From assembly GCA_026874595.1 (NCBI GenBank), contig CM049309.1:69920926-69984925 (forward strand): 64,000 bases of DNA, in the 5' to 3' direction. Below the pieces are notes generated by a model. That model was not told the DNA's origin, made no database searches, and saw only the letters and a program-made list of their open reading frames with translations. Of this stretch, positions 26,001 to 41,000 are shown piece by piece (positions within the stretch are counted from its first letter, which is position 1; every line of letters starts with the position of its first letter). Source of the stretch: Sipunculus nudus (lineage: Eukaryota; Annelida; Sipuncula; Golfingiida; Sipunculidae). Both the position numbers and the translations under genes were made by a program.

Positions 26001-29000
26001 TGCCAGGAAATTTAGATTTTATTTAAAAAATTAAAATACTGACAATTTTAAAGATGAATGTTATGTAAGATATGTGTTATGGAATATGGTGGTCTGGAGC
26101 ATTTTGGTTTCCTGTTTGCTTGCTGCATGTGCTTCAGGGAAGGGAACAAGGGCACAATAAACATTAGAATGCATGCTTTCTGAATACTTATAACGATAAC
26201 ATACATTGTAGTTGACAAGAAGTGACACCCTCCTTTGATAACAGAGTGAAAGCTTCAGTACAGTCTGTTCTCTACAACAGGATCAGATAAGATCAAATTG
26301 CCTTTCACTGTGTAAGATAAAATAGCCTGTCACTATGAAGTGTAAGATGTGAATGAAAAGACAAAAGTTGTATCCATTCGGTGTAAAGATTAAAAAAAAA
26401 AATTGATATAAACATCTTTGGTATTAATCCTGAATAAATGTTTTTCTTTGAATGTAAGATACGTGTATCTCTGTTTCTAGTGAAAACCAGTTTTGTTTGT
26501 GTAAATTGTAATTCAGTTATCAACATGGGCCTTATTTTTAAATATCATCAAAATGGACATTTGTCTACACTAATCTTGGCATTAAAATTTTCACAGTCTT
26601 ACAAGTGAAGATCTATAAACAGTATTGCAGCAAGGGCCTTAGGATATCAGTTGGGCAGTCCTGCTTTTGTTTTACCAAATGACCCCTCCAGTATCTGAGC
26701 ATGTTTGTAAACCCAGTAATAATTAATCCTACCTCCTACCTGTCAGGTGTGAATGGTGCAAATTTAATTAGGTAAATCTCTCATTGTATTAAGGTCACAT
26801 CTGAGTGATAATCATTAAATCATAGTCATCCAGCTTATAAAAAATAAATAATTATCAAATAACATTTACTCATGCAGGAAATTTATTAAGCACAGTAGTA
26901 TTGGATTTTGGCCCCTTTCACCAGATGGTATTGTTGTCTTTGAAATGTTGTTTAAGTGAATAATATTCCACATTGTAGCGTTCTTTTAATGTTGTTTAAT
27001 GAAACCAGCCTAACCCCCTCCCACCCCCTCAGCCCCATGTTGCATGTTGGTCCTAGATGTGGTCCTGATCAACAAGCATGTCATTAATAATAGAAGATAT
27101 TAACATGTGGATGATGTATCAGCACTCCCTAGCTTAAAGAGCCTGGTGCCGCAAGCTGAGACAATGCCATGCCAAGTTTACCTGCACTCAGTTTAAGCTT
27201 AATTAAGCTGAAGTCAGCTGTACAAACAAGTGTGACTTGAGTAAAAAATAGGGTTCTCCTAAAGATAAAACTGGCCAATATGCTCATATAAGCAATGTAA
27301 TTTTAGTTGCCAGATGAAACTACCAAGATCAGCAACTCTGTAAATAATTGGTTGCTTGAAATAAAATAGGGGCCCAATCACCTATCTGACCTTTATAAAC
27401 TAAAGGTAATCCCTTGGAGCTTTCATAAAAATAGGCCATAAAACATGGATATCATGGCACACAGGCTACTTGTTTTGTATATATCAACATGTTTATAATA
27501 TGTGGGGGGGGTCGCCAAAATAAAACAAATTCAACAAGGATATCTGGTGCAAGTCAGGTAAGCCAGAGCATTTTGCGACAAGTGACCTACTTCCTCCTCA
27601 TATATGCAACCTACCAACCTAGGTTACATGTTTTTCTTGTTTGTCAACATTGCTGTGTTAACAAACATGTTGTTGATAAACAAGTTAATACATCCTTCAT
27701 GAAGGCCTTGTAAGAACCTTTTACAACCAAAATTACCCTCAGATCATTAATATATACACAGAGGAAGCCAGCAATCTCATAAATTCTTTTCAAAAGGTAG
27801 GTGAATGGGCACCTTTAATTAACATTTCTTTGACGCCATTTGAGGCCAGCTGACTTCTTTGTCATGTAAAGTGGCTGATGACTGACGTTTTGCAAAAGCC
27901 AGCCACAAATGTGTAGCCAACACGACTCCAGGCTCTTCCCTAGCTGCTTACATTTGGTGCTTGTATTAGACTGTAGCTGGCTGAGCTTTCAGTGACTTGT
28001 TATACCTGTGATACCATGTGATTTGGAGATTGAGGCCCACTGCTGACACAAGTTTTTTTTCTCTCTCACTTACAGTCCTTGTTTCTATATCTTCAGGGAT
28101 CCCCAACCATTCTGCATCAATACAGGTACCAGTTTATTATACATTTGAACTCAACATCTGTACAGAACATATATTACTCTTTAATACATCATCATGTATA
28201 GACCTTTCATTGCACCACAGTCACCTGGTGGGGCTGACAGAACTATGTTTGTCAGCTTTTTAACAGCAACTGTAGTTGATAAAAAAAGTAGTGATTACCA
28301 TTTGCATAAAGTATCCAGCTATCACCACATGTACCATATTTGAGTATATTAAAGTCATTTTTCTTTAAAAAAATAAATAAAAAAGAACCATTTGTCAATG
28401 AAAATGTTGAAATATGTTCCTTTGCAATTAAAGCCAAGGAAATGTGATCATTTGCGCCCAGGTCAGGCAGGAATGTGTTTAATAAGGCATAAATATTCAT
28501 TAAGAGGTTTATGCTTTCTCATATGTTTGTTCAATCATTCCCCCCCCCCCCCCCAAAAAAAAAAAAAGTTATTTACAGGTTTCAGTGATATTTATGAAAG
28601 TTAGATCATGGCAATGGTGGATGATATTTGTTTTTGGGGTGGTTGTGGACTAATTTATGTACATTCTATTACATAGATCCTCTATTGCATGAAGTGTACT
28701 GTTCATCCCGGAAATCAAAATTTAGTTCTGGAGCCAGATCCAGGTTGTTCAATATGGGAAAAAAATTGAGTTTGGGATCCAGATCTGGGTTTGGGTCCAT
28801 GACTGTTTAAAGGATTAGATGATCATTCAATTAGGCAGAGGTATAGGAACTGTTAGGGTGCTCCTGTCTTGTAGGTTGATAGCTGGATACGTTCTCTGTG
28901 TAATAAGTTCCTGTGTAGACACACAGCCCCCACTAGGTGGCGCCTGCTTTCTGAGCATGTGTGCTGACAAAGGTCTAATGACAGGATGGGTTTCGGGGTG

Positions 29001-32000
29001 GCAGGGTGGTGTTGGTCATGTTAATTTACCGTAATGGAGCTTCTGTTGCCAGGGTTTGCATGCAATTTGAATAAATTCATTCAGTGACCAGAGGTTGGGT
29101 ATTTGTCATAAATCATACAAGTATTTCAAACCTGAGCTTCATGTTTTGGTTTTAAGCTATCATAAATCAGGCTTGTGATGAAATTATCACAGTAAATTAT
29201 GCTTTGAATTGCTGCTTTTACCCTCCATTCTGTACAGGTTGAATTTAAAAAAAAAAGCAACAACCATGATATTCCTGTAAAATGCCACAGTCACTGTTGA
29301 ATGGCAGATCCTCCCCTGTTTTGTTTATTTATGTAATTGATTATGTAAATTTAGCTTGATTCAGCTTCTTATTACTCATAAAGTTTTTGGTGGCCCCATA
29401 CCATATTTGGACTAAAAGACTTTAATCATGTTCCCCTTTCTTCTTCCCAACCGCCACCACCACCTCATTGTCACATGCCATGAGCCACAAGAAAAATATA
29501 TATGTATTATCTGAATGTTTGATATGAGGTAAAAATTTGCTCAGGATCCATTTAAACAAGCTATTGCTACCTATATAGTACAGATTTTACGTGGCGAGTA
29601 GGTGAGTACTGTTTTTAGAAAGCGAAGTAAAATATTAATATCATGTGAACACTATAGTATAGCCATATAAAAAGTTATAATCAACTAACAAACAGGAATT
29701 GTTTGGCATGTCTGAAGTTTTCATTGTGCCTTTGGCAGATCAGATATTCCAGCTTGCCAAGTAGAAAGCTAACATCACTGAAAAATGATCAGTAAATATA
29801 GCCACCATTGCTGAAACCCACCCTGTTAAATGTATACTATAAATAACTATATACACTCAGGATATCTTGTCTTTAACTAAGTAACAACTGAGGGGCTTAA
29901 ATGCACCCAGCACTAACATTGGTGATGGCTTATAACCAGGCTGATGTAGCTCATATTTCAGTGTCTTGAAAAACTGGTATATAAGAGAGTGTATTATGTT
30001 TGGTATAGAGCCATACTTAATATTTGTATGAGACCTTAGGATAAGAAGAGTTTGTTGAAATGCTGTTGAAGTATTTATTTGTTAATATGGGTTTTATTGC
30101 GTTTTGTTAAGGATAAGATGGACCTATAAGGTGCTTTGGTGTCATTATTCATTAAGTCAGATATCAGCTACATCATGAAACTGATCAGTAAATTTAATGT
30201 TACCTTTATGGTATATTGGGGTCATTGACTGTAATATCAGGTGTCACTTACATAAAATTAGTGTTACCTTGCCTGTGTAAAGTTAAACATGGTAAACATT
30301 GTTTAAGGTGTTTAAGATGGGGATCTAATTTCACAGTTTCCGTGTGAGAAGCAAGTGGATACATACCTATTTATACCCATTAACATTTCATTGATTGGAA
30401 ATCCCAGACTGCCTAGGTTGGATAACACAAACTTCACTATGTATCCTGATCCTGATGTATATGTAAAGGGAATTTTAAATCAGTTTTGTTAAATCTCTGT
30501 GTCAGTCCTTTAATGTGAATGCGCTCTTGCCCTCTCATACAGATTGATGTGAACAACCTTTGTGTAATTAGCATTACCTGAAATGCAAAGATGTCATTGG
30601 AAGGGGAACAGTGGATGGTGTAGGGGAAGGCTTTATAACATGGTACAGTATGATGTCATGGAATAACACAATAAGATAAATACAGTTATTCCCAATGCTT
30701 TTGCATGTTCGTTGGATAATGTGTGTTTGTATGATGCAGCTTTGTGTTCAGAAACTGAGGATCCTTATTGAAGATTCTGACCAGAATCGTAAGTCCACTT
30801 AGTATGTATACACTGTGTAGATAAGTGTAATTTGCTCAATTACCTTAATGTATATTCAGACACACTTGTAACAGTTTTTATCTGGGTCTGTGAATAACCA
30901 TTCAGATGCAGAGATCATTTATGCAGCACTATTAAAGATAATATCCATTGATGAAATCATTAAATTTTGTAAGTGTAATTTCATAAAGAAGAGATCAGAT
31001 ATATAAGTTCAGCAGCCAACTATAAACAATTATGTAATAAGTCTAAAAATGATTGTAATGGTTTGACCAACAAACTGCTTCTGATGGTATTGCTCATCTG
31101 TTTGATTGACAGTGAAATATCTTGGCTTGCTGGCCATGTCCAAGATCTTGAAGACTCACCCTAAGAGTGTTCAGGCCCATAAAGACCTGGTCCTACAGTG
31201 TCTGGACGACAAAGATGAGTCCATCAGGCTGAGGTCGTTAGACCTGCTATATGGGATGGTAAGTAGATTTTTAAAAATTCTTCACGACTTGAAGCCTCCC
31301 CGATGTCTGGTCCTTCAATATCCGGGTAACAAGACTAAAGGCCCTGGGCCGGCTGGAGAGACAGTTGCAGTGAATGGTTCAAATAAATAAATGTCTGGTG
31401 TATAAACTAATTATGACTATTATAAATATGACTACTATACATTAACTCTTATTTTACTAATTATATTTTAAAATATGAAAAATACACACTTGCTTCACCT
31501 TTAAGATCTTTATTGATTGCATCATGCTGTCTTAAAATGGAAAAATGTCTTACATCGATATTAATGGTATTTGTAATCACAATTACATTGTTAAAAGTAT
31601 ATAGTTGATAGTTCCTCCCTATACTTGAGCCTTGATTCTTTTTGTTTCTAGGTGTCAAAGAAGAACTTAATGGAGATTGTGAAAAAATTAATGGTACATA
31701 TGGACAAAGCTGAAGGCTCACACTATCGGGATGAACTGCTGTCTAAAATCATTGAGATCTGTAGCCAGTCAAATTACCAGTATATCACCAACTTTGAATG
31801 GTATGTCACTCTTATTATGTTCCTGTTTGTACTGATAGAAAGCATAACAGGATCTTTTTAATTAATGTTGTCTATTTGAACCACTTTTGTTTTTCTTACT
31901 GAGCTTCTGTATAATAATGTCATATTATAAATTACACATTTGTTAATTTTTAAGAGTAACAGAATATATAGTTTTAGTGTTAAGATGGGATGTTTTATTG

Positions 32001-35000
32001 TATACCCACAGGCTGTCCATCAGTTAACTTTTAGTTTCACCACAATAACTTACCAAGGCTTTGATGGATTTACACAAAAACTCACCGTAACTACTTATCA
32101 ATAGATTATCTCGCCCAGGTTCAATTATGGACAAAAGCCACGCATGTTTGATAAGGTCAGAGGTCACTTGGCTACTTTCTGGTGTCAATGTGATAACTTA
32201 CAAGGAATATGATGGATTTTGATAAAACTCAACAAAAATATTAATCAGTTATAATGTCTTGCCCAAGTTTGATTTCCAGCAAAATCCAGGCATATTTAAT
32301 GAGGTCAGAGGTGACCAGACTATGGTGGCACCATTTTGCATGACTTAGCAAAAATCCTACGGATTTTGATGAAACTCATCATGGTCTTATTTCACAGGTT
32401 TCACTGCACTCCATATACAGGTAACAACCAAATATATTAATTAAACTAAAACCTTGTAGAGAATATTACAGTGACTGGTTCTCTTCCACAGGTATGTTAG
32501 TATTTTGGTTGAACTGACAAGAATGGAAGGCACTCGACATGGGAAGCTTATCGCATCACAGATGTTGGATGTGGCCATTCGTGTACAGGCCATTAGACCG
32601 TTTGCAGTTGGCCAGATGGTAAGAAATTGAAGGAGTGATTGACATTTGTGAAACACAATTACAGTGAATGAAAATAGTATATAATTCTTGTTATCATTAT
32701 GATTAAAATCAACATGATACTGTAACATCTGAAGATACTTGGAAATTCATTTTATTGGAGTCCATTGTATTGTAGAAGCATATTTATTGGAACTTTTGGT
32801 ATTTTCTGGTGTGTTTAATATTTTGAGTATTTAAAGTAATATTTGTTATTCATTTAATGAGTCTTCTTATATCATGACTGTCTGTTATGTAGATTTTAAT
32901 ATTTGATTTACTCTGTTGTAACAAGTTGTCTAGTTACAAAATAAGCAAATTACAAAATGTTAAGACCTACTTTAAAGTTTATGTATGTTTAGATTTGACA
33001 TAATTGGAATAGAAATATGGTGACAGTGCTTGCTCCATTTTCCAGGCCATCCTCTTGGAGAACTCTCATGTATTAGCTAACAATTCCCAAAGAAATGGTA
33101 TCTGTGAAGTCTTGTATGCAGCTGCATGGATCTGTGGAGAATTCTCAAGGTGAGCTGCATCATCCTGCACACAAACTGGGATGTGGCCATATGTCTTGTA
33201 ACTTATTCCAGGGCTCCTGCTGACCCCTGAATTTCCTGTATTATTCCCATATTTTCCTACGCAAAAATTGTCTTCAGCATTTTCCAGCATTGAGACCATA
33301 ATTTCCTGTATTTTCTTATATTGTTTTCTCTGCACATTCCTGTTTCCGATGTAGTTATTGTTGAATAATTATAGAGACATAAACTTTTTATTATTGAAAA
33401 TATAGAGCTCTTTTGTAGAACTATACAAGTAAGAGTTGCAGTATTAAAAGTAAAGCCATGTCAGTCAATTAAACAGACCTCTAGATGTTGCCTGGAGGAT
33501 AGATGGTTATGTCAATTACTGTGTAAACCAAAATTATGTGGTAAAAACTCCATATACTGTGGTTGCCTTTTTGTTCGCGAGGGTTTTAATTTCGCGATAT
33601 TCGCGAATGGGAAATAATCGCGAAAATGAAACCCTCAGGAATAGTTGGCCAATTGAGTATGCCCTTCTTATATTTAATGTAGCCAATACTTATATGGGAA
33701 TAGATTAGAACAGTGAGAAATTTTATAATAAATTACATCTATGCAGGTATAGGGAAAACGTTCCCTTAAATTTGAACTCAACTACCTAAAGTTGCTATGT
33801 GTACGGGCCCATCGTTATATGAAAAGAATATCACAAACTCATGACTTATTCTCATTTTATAATACACACAGGAATGGCTTTACCAAAGATTTTGTTATTG
33901 GTACTGGTTAGAACGCGAAAATGAAACCCTCGCGAAACATTAAAAATGGAGAAATCGCGAAATTTCAGCCTCGCAAATATGAAGCTAACCACAGTATATT
34001 TGTCTCAGGTCCTCCTATAACATTCCTATATTTTTTCAGGAGGCTGGTGGGAGACCTGTTATTCATTAAATGAATAAAAAATTAAGTAAATTAAGTACAA
34101 TAAAAGTGCTTGAAAACATTGCATCTCTTTTAACTGGCACTTTAAACTACACTGGTGGGTGTATGCAAAACTATGATTTAACTTTTTATTTATGTTAATG
34201 CATTGCTTAAATTTCTGGATACACATTTGCTGGTACTTTGTTCAATATTTCCATATGGAAATATATTTGTAATATTACCAGTGGTTAGGAATTCAGGTAC
34301 TAGTAAATTATTTTACACCCACTAAATTGCTCAGTGATATATAGTGTTATACATTTCATTTATACTATAGTGTACTTGAAATACATTTCAGTCACAGTGT
34401 ACAATTCAGCAGTTTCATGTACATTTCAGTCTTTGGTGCTGATTTCAGTCAGTGTACTTTCCAACAGTTCCTTGTACATTTCAGTTATTTAATGCTAATT
34501 TCAGTCTTGTTGTACATTTATTTTGTGTAATTTTAGTCATTTGGCAGACCACATGGGAGTCTTAGAATCCATGTTCCGAGCCAAGGTGACGACTCTTCCA
34601 GGTCATATTCAGAGTGTGTTTGTACAGAACATTATCAAGTTATATGCAAGTATTGTGGTGCAAGCAGAGACTGAGGAAGATGATGACACAATTAAAGAAG
34701 TCACACAACTGCTTGTGGATAAACTGCCCATGTTTGTACAGAGTGCTGACCTGGAAGTCCAGGAAAGAGTGAGTAAAGTTAATTGCCACAGAACTGAAGG
34801 TTTATAAAGGGAATATAGGTTGTACATCTAACATTCTAAACACTGAATAAGTATCTATATGCTACCATGGTTACACATCACTTTGGTAAAGCTAGTTAAA
34901 AGCAGCATACATTTGGCTTGCTTTTAACAACACTGATACTCTTATGACATCACTGCCTACATCACAGCTACATACAGATACACAGCCATCAGCACAGAGG

Positions 35001-38000
35001 TTAAACTAAAATCTCCATCTGTTATTTATCACCAAAAAAAATAATTGAATAAATGTAAACTTAAGCTGCAACTTTTAAAATCTTAAATGGATTGTCTGAA
35101 CCAAATATTTTTGCTGTGATGGATATCTTGAAGATTTCTCCTTAATATGGTTAATTTTAAATCTGTATGTAACAGAAGATTAACGGCAATTGCTCAGTTA
35201 AACTACCAGGTAAAACTTAAGATTATAATCCAGGTAAAAAAAAACACCATAAAATTCTTTGAGGAATAATTGTATGATTGTTTGTGCATATTTTATTGCG
35301 TATTCATGTAATTCCCTAAACAATAAAAATGGTATCTCATGGCCCAGGAGTCATGAGTATTCATTTTCCTGGTTCAGTTACCATAGTCTTAGGATGATTT
35401 TGATTAATGTGCATGTGTTGATTTTGTAGGCGTGTTGCATACTACAGTTGATGAAGTATGTGAAAAAGCTGCAGGACCAAGGTGTCAAGATCGGCCAAGA
35501 GGTGTCAGGACTGTTTACTGGTGACCTGAATCCTGTTGCACCAAAAGCACAACGAAAAGTGCCAGTCCCAGAAGGCTTGAATCTCGACAAGTGGATCAAT
35601 GAACCGCCATCAGAGAGCGAAGATGAAGAGATTTCAGGAACTAATATTTTCATTCCTGTTGGACCTGAAGAGTACAGGTCTGTTCTTAATTGTATGACTT
35701 GTCCATGTGCTCTCTATTTTCTGTTTGTGTATCATTAAACCTAAGCCAGGTGGCCATAGGTATCATGCTTTACCCTTGGTTATTTGGTTTGTATTTCAGC
35801 AGTTTTATGCAAAGAAATCTGAACAGATTTGTAGAGGATAATGATAATACCCAAGCAAACAGTCCGTTACATTTGGATGTAATCTTGAACACCATCATGT
35901 TTTTCAGTTTAAAGGCTTTCTTTCCATTGTGACATATGGCTTTTCCTTCTGTTCCTGTGGAAGCCCAGAGACATTGTTATAGAGCTAACCAGTGATGAAG
36001 TTGTTGAACAGTGACAAACCTTTCCTGTGTTGCTGCGTAATTTGTTTAGGATCCTGGCCATTTCCTGTTTTGTAAATACGTTTATAGTAAAGTTTATTTC
36101 AGGTGCCACGTATAGATATCATGTACACTTGAAATGCCCAAAATACCTTAAGATACATTAAATTAGAAAGAATCGTCTACTTTCACAGAAATATTTCCAG
36201 TAGAATCAAAAGACATTTAAGGGGCCTGCTGACTACTCTAATTTGAGTTGTCTGGGACAGAAATATAACTCCCTTTTGTTTACCCTAATATAAACTTCAG
36301 TTCAAATAAGGAAATAAGTGTGCCTTTGAATATCCTATACAGTTGTCATTCAGCTACTCAGCTCATCAATACTTAAAACTTATGCCACTTTTTCTTCCAT
36401 AATTATGTATGCTTCTTAACTGATACTTTATACTTCAACCTGACAGGTCTACCTACCAATCTGAAAACAAGAAAACATATGAACCCACTGAGGAGGAGCT
36501 AGAAAAGGTATGACCTGTAAATCCATAATGAATTTTTAGCTCAGCTGACTATAAGTCATCTGAGCTATAGTCGTGGTCCATTGTCCGTCGTCCGTCCGTC
36601 TGTCCGTCCGTCTGTCCGTCCGTCCGTCCGTCCGTCCGTAGATGTGGCACGTTTTGAAACCGTAAGACCTAGGAATCCAAAATTCGGCATAATGTTAGAT
36701 GTCCCCAAGATCTCCTACCAAGCCGAAAACTGGGTCTTTTCGACTTCGTTCCTTTGAGAAATTAAGGAAAAAGCTCAATTTTTTATTAAAAACCTATTTT
36801 CACACTTCAGGACTGCCTAATATCAAAACCACTGATCTGTTTTTCCTCATATTTACCATAAATATTCCTCTATATAGTTCCTATGTACATTCAAGAAATT
36901 ATGTCTGTATTATATAATTTAAAAAAGTTATGGACCCAAACATAATGCATTTTGTAAAAAATCAGGAAAGATATTTGATCACTTAACACAAAACATGTTA
37001 AAGCTATGGACCTTTTTTCCAGTAATATAACTTTAATTTAATCAAAATTAAATTGTATACCCAAAATTAGATGAAAATCTTTTAAATTTTCTAAAATATT
37101 AATAAAAATAAAAAATTGGTACCTTAAATTTTGCCCAACTTTGACCATGGCACGTTTTTTTCCTGTGAGTACTGTGGATTTAATTTTCACAGCATGTTTT
37201 TGTTACCTTTTCAACTGTTAACACCAAAAATTTGAAACCAGTTGATCAAAAAATGTAGATTTTATTCAAGTTTTCAAGCACCATGTAACATATTGTTTAC
37301 ATCAAGCTAGTGTTATGCAGTTTGCAAGAGCTCAGCTCCCCAGCTTCAGCTCTTAGTTCCTTAAATTCGGCATACAGCTAGATGTCTCCAAAATCCCCTA
37401 CCATGCCAAGAATTTGGTCACTAGGACTTAATACCTTCAAGATATTAATGAAAAACTTCATTTTTCCATTAAAAACCCATTGTTACACTTCAAGACTGCC
37501 TAATATCAAAACCACTGATCTGACTTTAATCATAAATAATATACATATTTTTCATTCTCTGTGCACATGCCAAAATGATGTCAGGATTTCGTAATTGTTT
37601 TAAGTTATGGGCCCAAACATAATGCACTTTGTAAAAAATCAAGAAATATATTTACTCCCTTAACAAGGGGATTGCTGAAGCTAGAGATTTTTTGTCAGGG
37701 ATGTAACATTATTTAATCAAGATTCAATTGAATACTCAAAATTAGTTATGAATTTTTCAAATTTTATTAGTTATTAGTATAAATGTAAAATTAATAACTT
37801 AATTTTGCCCAACTTTGACCATGGCACGTTTGTTTCCTGTGAGCACTGTTGATATAATTTTCATATCATGCACACATAAGGATTTCAGCTTTTAAGTTTT
37901 TAAGCTTTTAAGAAAGAAATTGGCCAAAAATTGTAGCTTTTATAAATGTTTTTATGAGACCCTGTCAGACTTTGGCTCTCTCCAGCCCCTCTTGAGTCAC

Positions 38001-41000
38001 CTGTATGTTGACCTTGTTGAACTTTCAGCAAATTATGCATGCTTGAGGCGAGGCATACAGGGGAATCCAGGCAGCTTATGGCCAGCCACAGTTGATCCAG
38101 GTGTCCAACCCAACTCATCTAGTAGTTTTAACCAACTACATAACAATAAACAATAAATTAATAAATTTTTATTGGTTTTTAATAAAAAATTAAAGAAAAA
38201 TAGAAAAGGAATTTGTTAGTTTATAATAACAGGAAATTAACTTGCAGTTACTGATGATATAAGAATCTTGTATCGATGGATAGAATGTCACGTATTCCAA
38301 ATAACACCATGCAGTCACCTATGGTATTTTTCAGTTCAATTTTAATGATAAAGAAGTAAATCATATCATTCATTACTAATCATTAGGGATCATATGATGG
38401 AAATTAATGATAGACAAAGATGCAGTTGATAATATTAATCTAGATTCCTACTGTGTCTAGTGTGTACATTGATGTGAAATTAGTCCAAAATGAATTTATT
38501 ACAGTTATTTTTTAATATAAATAAAAGCCATAAAACCAGGTACTTATGATCATTATTTAAATGTGTGAATTTTGTATATTCTGGATTCTCAACATCATTG
38601 TTTGGTGAAAACTGAATAAATACCAGTCATGGTGCGAATACTTTGTAATTGTATTTAAATACGAATATGATTATGTACTCCATTATAAAATTTCTTGCAT
38701 AAAGAATGGGAATTCAGGTAAAAATGAAAGTATATGAATACCAGTGCAAATACTTTCAAAATGTATTCATGAATGCATTCATGAATATATTCTTTAATAT
38801 TATTTTGATAATCATTTCAGTTATATTTCATTTAAAAAAATCATATGATTCTCTTATTATTTAAAAAAAAATAATATTTTGGACAATATTTGTAATTTTT
38901 TTAAATTAATAGTTAAACCCTTATATTATATATTCTGCTTATAAGTTATATGGCCAAGTCAAAATCTGTGTGACAATAGCACTCCATTTGTTAATAAAAT
39001 AAATGAAATCAATCCTCTTCCCTGTCTCCAAAGGTACTATCAAAATCATACATAAGCTAAACAACAACAACTCATAATACAGCTTATATTTATTACCACT
39101 CAAAACCAGCATGTGCCTCATTTCTAAATAATATTTTTTTATCATATATAACAGCTGAGCGTCGTGACCCATAGGTCCCTTGTTTAAATGTTCAAATTTG
39201 ACTGATCAGCAGTATGGTAAGAACAGTTCCATATTAAATAGCAGTCAGCCAGGATAGTGATTTAATCATGAGCAATAATATATATGAAAACTTTTCTTGT
39301 GTACTAATTATATGTCTGTTTGACAATATATTTTCATCTTGTTTATATCAAGGAACACTTTTAGCTGAAGGCTATACAAACTTGCTTCACTCAATAAATG
39401 AAATGCACTAAACAACAAGGTAGTTTCCAACAATCCTGCAAATCAGGGAAAATCTCGAAAATTAATTTCCTTTTTTCCCAATCACAGGAAAGTCAAGAAA
39501 TTTGATATAAAATAGCCTCAGATTAGGGAAAAGTCTGGGAACTTTATTAGCCCAAAAGAGACATTAGTCAGTCTGTTATATTTGTCTCATGTCTAAACAG
39601 TGTATCCACAGAATTATGGTTATGTTGTAATTGGCTGAAAGAATGTGGAATTATGAGAATTTCATCAGGGAAAATTCAGCAAAATTTGTTTTCACTAAAT
39701 ACAGGGAACCCTGCTAAAAGTACACAAGATACAGAGATATAATAGATTATATAAGATGAATTGTTGGTGTGGTTTCAGAGGAGAGAGCAGAGGAAGATGG
39801 AACAGATGAACAATCCTCATTATCTCAAACCTGATGGCAAGGTGAGATATCATGTTAAGAGATTATAAAGGCCCTATATTGAGATAGCATGTTATGGAAT
39901 ACCAAAGGTCTGTGGTGGTAAGGTCAGATAACATAACAAAAGATTGTCAAAGCCCTATGACAGGAGGTTGAGATAAAATGTAAAGAGATTATAAAGGTCA
40001 TATTACACCAGGCTGAGATAGAATGTCAGGAGATTATATATTTCTGTTAAGGTGAGATAACATGTTAAGTGATGTTAAAGGTCCTATAATGGCAAAGTGA
40101 GATGTGATGTTATGAGATGTTAAAGGTCCTGTAATACAAGGTTAGATAGTATGCTAAGAGCTTGTGAAAGCCCCATGATGGCAATGTGAGATAGCATGCA
40201 TAGAATTTGTCAAAGCCCTATGATGACAAGGCGAGATAACATGTTAAGAGGTGTTAAAGGTCCTATAATGGCAAGATTTCAGCACTCACCTGCCCCCTCC
40301 ACAATCATTGAGTCATTTCAAGGTGAAACTGCCTCAGAGCCTGGTGTCATCTTACAAATGGGAAAGCAATCACAGATGACTCACAATAGACAGGGATAGA
40401 ACAAGGCTGGGCCAACTTTCTGAGGCCAAAGCTGGGAATATCCAGTAGGTCTCTAGTGGCCTGCATTCATCAAAAGCAGGATTTCTTTCACACCAAGATA
40501 CAGTTATTATTCATACAGTTGTATTAGTTGGTTACAAAATTTTAAATATTTATTGATAATATGTTAAAAGACCTCAAAATAATAATGTCGATAGCTGTTG
40601 TTGATTCTATTACACAGTGAAATTTCAGTATGGTTGCATTTCAAGGGTGCTATGTGGATGTCTAGGTCTACACAAATTGATGTCATCATGGACAAAGCGA
40701 GTGTTTATAGGCCACTCATTCATGCCTTACCGGTGGTCTGTAGTTTGCCTACCCTGGGATAGAGAAAGACTTAGAATTAAAGAAGTACCTTTAAATTACT
40801 GTAACTCATTTAACATTTTTTAGCCCTCAGCCCTTAGGCTGATGGGCTATTGTCGTCACCCAAGCTGTCCGTCCGTCTGTCCTGCGTCCGTTAACTTTTA
40901 CCTTGTGAGCGGGATATCTTGTATTTCCTCGGTAGAGATGTATATCTACAAAATCTCGGTCAAGTTCGAAGATGGGTTACCTTGACCTATTTTTCTACAT

